DNA from: Emmonsiellopsis sp. PD_33
Taxonomy: Eukaryota > Ascomycota > Eurotiomycetes > Onygenales > Ajellomycetaceae
DNA length: 64,000 nucleotides
Direction: 5' to 3'
NCBI GenBank assembly: GCA_032988165.1
Contig: JANTQF010000107.1
Location: 41,801-105,800 of the forward strand
Shown here in pieces: positions 58,495 through 64,000 of the stretch. How positions within the stretch are numbered: position 1 is the first letter of the stretch; each line of letters starts with the position of its first letter. Both the position numbers and the translations under genes were made by a program. The notes below the pieces were generated by a model, which saw nothing but the letters and a program-made list of their open reading frames with translations, made no database searches and had not been told where the DNA came from.

Positions 58495-60926
58495 GGTTGA
58501 TGAGAGATGGGATGATGACAGAAGAAAGATGGGGGCGATACAGACTGATGATTATACGACTCACGTTGCTAGGACGAACTGATCCAACGTTCTTATTCGC
58601 CGACGGATGTGATGCTTATCGAAGCGCATTTTTGCCATACTGCCTCCGGCTTAGCCATAATGAGGAGGTAACGAACGCATGGATGCTACTATGCCGCGCG
58701 TCGGCGGCCATGTCCAGTTATTCGACAATCTCTCTAGAGAAAATATTGCCAATCTGTCGTCCAGGTGAATACACCGTTTACAAATTTCTCGAACATTCAC
58801 CGCAAACATGCCGTTTTCTGCGGCGCTACACCTTCGAAACTGTTAACCGTCCTACCTATCGAGCTCTACTCCTTTTGTTTGCAACCTATCTGCGGGTCCT
58901 TCTGTCCATGTTTAACGGCCTCCTCGCTATATACTTGCGCTTCGCACCCGTATTTTCTTTTTAATGACCGGACTCCCTAATGGACGACTAATGCATACAA
59001 CCTCGGGCTTCCTGTGGGACACCGGAAGGTGTGATGTATCTAACCATCCTACTTGATTCAGTCGCATTGTTGTACAGAACCACGCACAGAAGCCAACCAC
59101 CGGTGTACAAAATTTTGTGGAAGGTCAGCCTGCCTCAACAAAAGGTGGAAAAAGAACACTCGCATAGCAGATCAGATCGGAGGGATCTCAGTTGTCCTAT
59201 CAGCCTTGCCACCCACATATCTGTGTTCTAAAGAGAGTGGGACTAGCCAGCTGGAACCGTGGCAGCCAGAAACGTCCAAAGAAAATGGCAACGTATTTCG
59301 GCCTGCCATTTGATCTTATCCGGTCCTTTCCCGCCCGGAAACCTATGGTTACTTGACATACATTTTGTTGATATTTTGGATTTGCATTTGTGAGCGGGGT
59401 GGTTCTTCTTTTGTTTGACAAATACCTATTCCCTTTTTAATCGTCCTTGTTCTGTTTATTATCCTCAATTGCTTGGGCTCTTTCTGTGTTTTTGCTTTTC
59501 TCTTCTTGCCTGTGAATGGATGGATGGCTTGCTGCATTTTGAAATGATTTCATCAACATAACATACCCATTTCTTCTCATGTTTTTCTTCCTTGGTTTGT
59601 TCTATATTTCTTCCTTTTTTTCTCTCTTTGATATAGCAAAAACCTCTCTGTACTTGTCCGTCTGCCCGTCTCCCCGGCTATTTATCTACTTAATATTGGC
59701 GTAATCCGATCTCATGTCCCCTCCTATCCCGTCATATATTATTATGAGGGCTTCTCTTCCGCGCCCTTTCCCCCCATCTCATCTCATTTCTTCTTCACCC
59801 ATCAAACATTAATATATATATTGATTAATACGGTTACACCACCACACCTTTGTTTTTTTGTAGTATTCTTTTTTATTTAGACCCCCCCCCCCTTTCCAAA
59901 CCCACCTCTTATATTCAGTTCTGTGCATCCCCTTTTAGTCGAACTGGAACGGATCGCTGTGGTGATATACTCATTAATATATTATGATACTAGATACGTA
60001 ATATGCTCTCTCCTTTCCGCGCTGTTTATAGGCAGGCTGAAATCCGTTTCTAATACATTATCAAGCCAGAGGTACGGACATGTAGATATTTAGTTTGAAG
60101 TAGACTTTGGTTCCTGGGCAAATGTGTGGTTGGCGTGTTTGTTTCCCCGGCAACCAGACCAAGAGTCGTTATTTATCTTGTCATCCATTTCAGAGAGCGC
60201 GTGTTTTCGGGCTGGAGGGAATTTCCCGGGTTAAGGGAAGAGTTGGAATTGATGCTGAATTATCTTTTCAAAAGACGCTCTGTGACCGCTAGATAGATGT
60301 TCTAATTCTTAGAAATATAGTGGTGGTTGTGTGTAGATTTGCTACCCCTGCTGGTGATGGCTTGCTTGGCTTGATCTGACGTTTCATTTAACCATTCACT
60401 TTTGAAGGAATGTATTTCTGTCCTCTACTTTGAACCCAGCCAATTCTATCTTCCTATCACCCCCTCTCCTGTCTTGTACACGTCCAACACTCCGTCAATT
60501 GGTTGGTGTTGTTCTAAATACAACCATAGCCGCCGCCTGTAGATAAACAGCAAGGCACAAAGCCAATGAATGACCAGACAATAGCTATCGACCACTTTGA
60601 CAACTTCTTCTGTGACACCGCGAGATACGACACCGCATGATACGCACACCCTCGTTCTGCCGATTATTCTCTTATCTCCTACAAAGCCAATTGACACGCA
60701 CACGTCGACTTTTCGGGAACTTTACACCGACTGGTTGGGCGATACCAAGGGATTAAACGAGAATACTCAACACTCCTGGGATTGGAGTGAGGGGAGGCAG
60801 GATAGGGAAGAGATTAGGTCCTCACAGCCTGTCTGGGGAGGTTCTAAACCGCTGCGGAGGAGGTAGATAACCTACCTACCCGACCCCCCTACCAACGGAC
60901 CACGAAACACCATACAAACCGCATGC
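58495..60926. other. Intergenic spacer, 2.4 kb
   Basis: Downstream of the kinase and upstream of the glucanase. Strongly pyrimidine-rich from about 59440 to 59950, including a C9 run near 59883. This is typical of fungal promoters or long 5' UTRs. A 155-codon frame just after the kinase stop (58497-58964) has no recognisable features. Confidence 0.55.
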
Positions 60927-63916
60927 ATGCCGTACCACTCACGCGAACGAGAGCGGGGTGAATACCGATCTCGCGACCGGACCCGAGACCGAGACCGAGA
61001 CCGCGAACGAGATCGAACAAGATACCGCTACGAGCGCGGAAACACACATGACGATCGCGCAGACGAATACGACGCCGATAACCAAATCCAACCCGAAGAC
61101 GACGATGACGATGACGACGACGATGATGATGATGTCTTCGACGACCGAACAGCAGCCAGACATGCCCGTCACCGCTCACGGCCCTCCCCCGCCCGCCGCC
61201 CTCCCAACCCTCGACACACCCGCCACGACCCCTACGACGACCCCTCCGCCTCCGAGTCAGAAGTAATAGTCCTCGACTCGCGCCCAAACTTTGCCCGCCC
61301 GCCCAACATCAGACCCAGCCCCGTGCGCGTCGACCGCCAGCGGAGTCGCACGCGATATGCAGACGTCGACGCCGTCAGGGACTCCGGGAGGAGGCAGCAC
61401 AAAGCGAAGGAATCACCCGCCACCTCGCCTGTTAAGAAGCGGGATCGGGAGCGGGATCGCGAGGGGAGGCGGAGACGCGATAGCTTTACTGCGGATGAGA
61501 GGGGGGCGAGAAGTGGAGCTAGTCCGACGAAGAAAGTCCGCGAACGTAGGGGCTGGGGGGATACTGATGGAGATGAGGAAGATGGATTTCGTCGGGTTCG
61601 TGATGCTACTATTACCCCCGAGCGGGACCGGGCGGGTGGGAGAAGCAGAGAAGACAAACGCCGTGACCGTGACCGTGACCGCGACAGGCAGCGCAGGCAG
61701 CAGAAACATACCAGTGCGGATTCGGCGAATAGTGCCACGCAGCTGCTTAGTGCGGATGCGCTGGCGAAGTTGAATGCGTCGCAGGCTAAGGTTGTTGCGG
61801 CGGAGCGGGCTAGGGAGGCTAAGGAGGAGAAGAAGAGGAGGAAGAGGGAGGAGGCTTGGGCGGAGAAGGAGAAGGGGAGGGGAAGGGGGAGGGAGAGTTC
61901 GGTTGAGAGGGGGAAGAAGAAGAAGAATGTTGGTAGGCGGTTGGTTTCGGGTGCGTTTTTGGAGGAGGGGAGGAGTCCTGAGTTGAGGACGAGGGGGGGA
62001 GGGGGGAGGGATGAGAAGTGGAGGAGAGGTGCGGGTGGTGGTGGTGGAGGGGGGGAAGGGGGAGGGGGAGGGGGTGGTTTTGCGAGTTGGAGTAAGAAGA
62101 AGAAGATTATGGTTATTCTGGGGGTGTTGGCGGTGCTGTTGATTGTCATTATTGTGGTTGCCGTTGTCGTGGCTAAGAAGAAAGGGGGTGATGGGGATGG
62201 TGGGAGTGATGATCCAAGTGGTTCGGGGAATAAGAGGCCAGCAAATACTGAGCTTGAGGGAATCGATCGGGATAGTATTCCAGTAAGAAACCTTTCTTCA
62301 AACGGAGAAGTCAACAGCTAACCATTCGTACAGTCCACCGCAAAAGGAACCTACTTTGATCCATTTTCGTGGTATGATACGACAGACTTCAATGTCACCT
62401 ACACCACCGAAACTATCGGAGACCTCCCTATCATGGGATTGGACCTGGAGTGGGATGATTCCGCACAAGCAAATGAGAACGTCCCGCCCCTGAACAAAAA
62501 ATTCCCCTACGGCAAACAGCCCATCCGGGGCGTGAACATTGGAGGCTGGCTTTCCATCGAACCGTTCATCACACCGTCATTCTTTTCCCAATTTTCCGCC
62601 CGAGACAAGATTATCGACGAGTACAGCCTCAGCAAGAAACTCGGCGGCAACGCCGCGAGCACGCTAGAAAAACACTACGCAACTTTTATAAACGACCAGT
62701 CTTTCAAAGAGATCCGAGACGCAGGCCTCGACCACGTCCGCATCCCCTATTCCTACTGGATCGTGAAGACCTACGACGATGACCCCTACGTTGCCAAAAT
62801 CGGCTTCCGCTACCTCCTCCGCGCCATCGAGTATTGCCGCAAATACGGCCTCCGTGTCAAACTCGACATGCACGGCGTCCCTGGTAGCCAGAACGGATGG
62901 AACCACAGCGGCCGCCAGGGCCAGATTGGCTGGCTAGAGGGCGACGACGGGGACACACATGCCCAGCGCGCGCTGGATATTCACTCGCAGCTCTCTAAAT
63001 TCTTCGCGCAGGACCGGTACAAGAACGTGCTGACGATCTATGGCCTGGCAAATGAGCCGATGATGCTCAAGTTGGATATCGAGGCTGTCATTAATTGGAA
63101 TACAGAGGCCATTAAGTTGATTCGTAAGAATGGCATGAAGCAGTATGTTGCGTTTGGCGACGGATTTTTGAACTTGAAAAAGTGGAAGACCATGATGCAG
63201 GATATCGATGATAATCTGCTGCTGGATACGCATCAGTATACAGTGTTTAATACCGCGCAGGTGGGGATGACGCACAAGGAGAAGCTGGAGCTTGCGTGCG
63301 ATGGGTGGGTGGAGTTGTTGAAGGATAGCAATACGAAGGGGACAGGGTGAGTTTCCCCTTTTTACTTGTTTTTTCTCCCTTTACTCTTTACCCCTGTACC
63401 ACAGACCCGCCATGCCAAAAAACCTCATTTTCTAACTAATAACATAGCTGGGGCCCAACCATCTGCGGCGAATGGTCCCAAGCCGACACCGACTGCGCCC
63501 GATACCTCAACAACGTCAACGTCGGCAGCCGCTGGCTCGGCACCATGGACGCCCCCGGAGCCAAAGCCCACGTAACCCGGCCCCTCTGCGCAACGCAGAA
63601 CCAACCCACCGCCGAAAACCCAGACACCCAATCCGACTCTTCCGTCACGGGCCCGCCTTGCTCCTGCGGCCCCGCCAACGCGGACCCCGCAGAGTACTCC
63701 GATGTCTACAAGAGGTGGCTGCAGGCGTACGCGGAGGCGCAGATGTACGCCTTCGAGAAGTCGTATGGCTGGTTCTACTGGACGTGGCAGACGGAGAGCG
63801 CGGTGCAGTGGAGTTGGAAGAGGGGGCTGGAGGCGGGTATATTGCCCGCGAAGGCGTATGAGCCGGAGTTTACCACCAATCGGGCGCAGGGCTCGTGGGG
63901 AGAGGGAAGGTTTTGA
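60927..63916 (+). CDS. exgD: ExgD-type exo-beta-1,3-glucanase (GH5), type II membrane protein
   Basis: Glucan-trimming cell-wall enzyme, 945 aa, in three exons: 60927-62282, 62334-63346, 63448-63916 (introns 62283-62333, 63347-63447). Residues 1-390 are a very low-complexity cytosolic tail, with Arg-Asp/Arg-Glu dipeptide runs, an acidic D-run (about 53-66), Lys/Glu-rich segments and a Gly-run. One membrane span follows at about 394-415 (IMVILGVLAVLLIVIIVVAVVV), which anchors the enzyme with its catalytic domain outside. The GH5 domain begins FPYGKQPIRGVNIGGWLSIEPF and shows the acid/base Glu in YGLANEPMM and the nucleophile Glu in TICGEWSQADTDC. W-rich strand YGWFYWTWQTES is near the end. Several Cys (CGEW, TDC, PCSCG) may form disulphides. 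Start chosen as first ATG before the RD-rich tail. Confidence 0.92.
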
Positions 63917-64000
63917 TATACCTTTGCCCATGCATACTTAGTAGTATTGAACCAACCTCGTATAGAGAGGAGACAACTGCATTCTTTCCCCTTTCTTTGT

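Noticed and set aside
58497..58964. 155-codon frame just after the kinase stop codon
   Set aside because: No domain or conserved-looking motif; lies in the likely 3' UTR.
61232..62314. 360-codon minus-strand frame opposite the glucanase tail
   Set aside because: Mirror of the repetitive RD/RE/G-rich coding sequence; Ser/Leu/Pro-rich shadow without features.

Overview
This window is nuclear DNA of a filamentous ascomycete, most likely a eurotiomycete; Onygenales is my best guess and Eurotiales is possible. The evidence is: split genes with short introns (about 50-150 bp, one of 386 bp) that have GTRNGT-like donors, CTNAY-type branch sites and YAG acceptors; fungus-only families (GH18 chitinase, Crh-type GH16, ExgD-type GH5, GPI wall proteins, Zn2Cys6 regulator, Dbf4/Dfp1, Icp55); and long gene-free spacers. 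The assignment rests on gene content only. All gene models were spliced by eye from reading frames, splice consensus and family resemblance.

Layout. 1-591 (-): 5' part of a secreted GH18 chitinase cut by the window edge. 2595-4685 (+): large membrane protein of unknown function. 5438-7055 (+): cytochrome b5/acyl-CoA dehydrogenase fusion. 7578-8081 (-): cysteine-rich protein with a GPI-like tail. 9511-10906 (+): Crh-type GPI-anchored transglycosylase. 13097-13761 (+): small Pro/Tyr-rich GPI protein. 14687-15714 (+): ATG12. 15977-17079 (-): ketopantoate hydroxymethyltransferase. 17753-18917 (-): MDR oxidoreductase. 20856-25004 (+): 1345-residue membrane protein with ankyrin repeats. 26750-28480 (-): Zn2Cys6 regulator with an extra C2HC finger. 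30203-32492 (-): Dbf4. 33153-35263 (-): Icp55, rebuilt from 11 exons. 35282-36524: a palindromic MITE carrying a second, nested MITE, ending 18 bp from the icp55 start codon. 37104-38216 (+): unknown protein. 39166-39392 (+): a 51-residue zinc-ribbon microprotein. About 39734-40046 (-): kinase-like pseudogene. 40725-41927 (+): GNAT acetyltransferase. 42859-43739 (+): flavin-nucleotide-binding protein. 44208-45293 (+): SIRT5-type sirtuin. 46398-49823 (+): Rad5/16-like SNF2 ATPase. 49824-56346: 6.5 kb without a supportable gene. 56347-58494 (+): STK32/YANK kinase. 60927-63916 (+): ExgD-type beta-glucanase.

There is no operon-like or secondary-metabolite cluster. Several genes share a cell-wall theme (chitinase, Crh, two GPI proteins, ExgD), but they are spread out and probably independently regulated. 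The points most worth a second look are the nested MITE pair against icp55, the ankyrin membrane protein with an uncharacterised N-terminal region, and the microgene at 39166.
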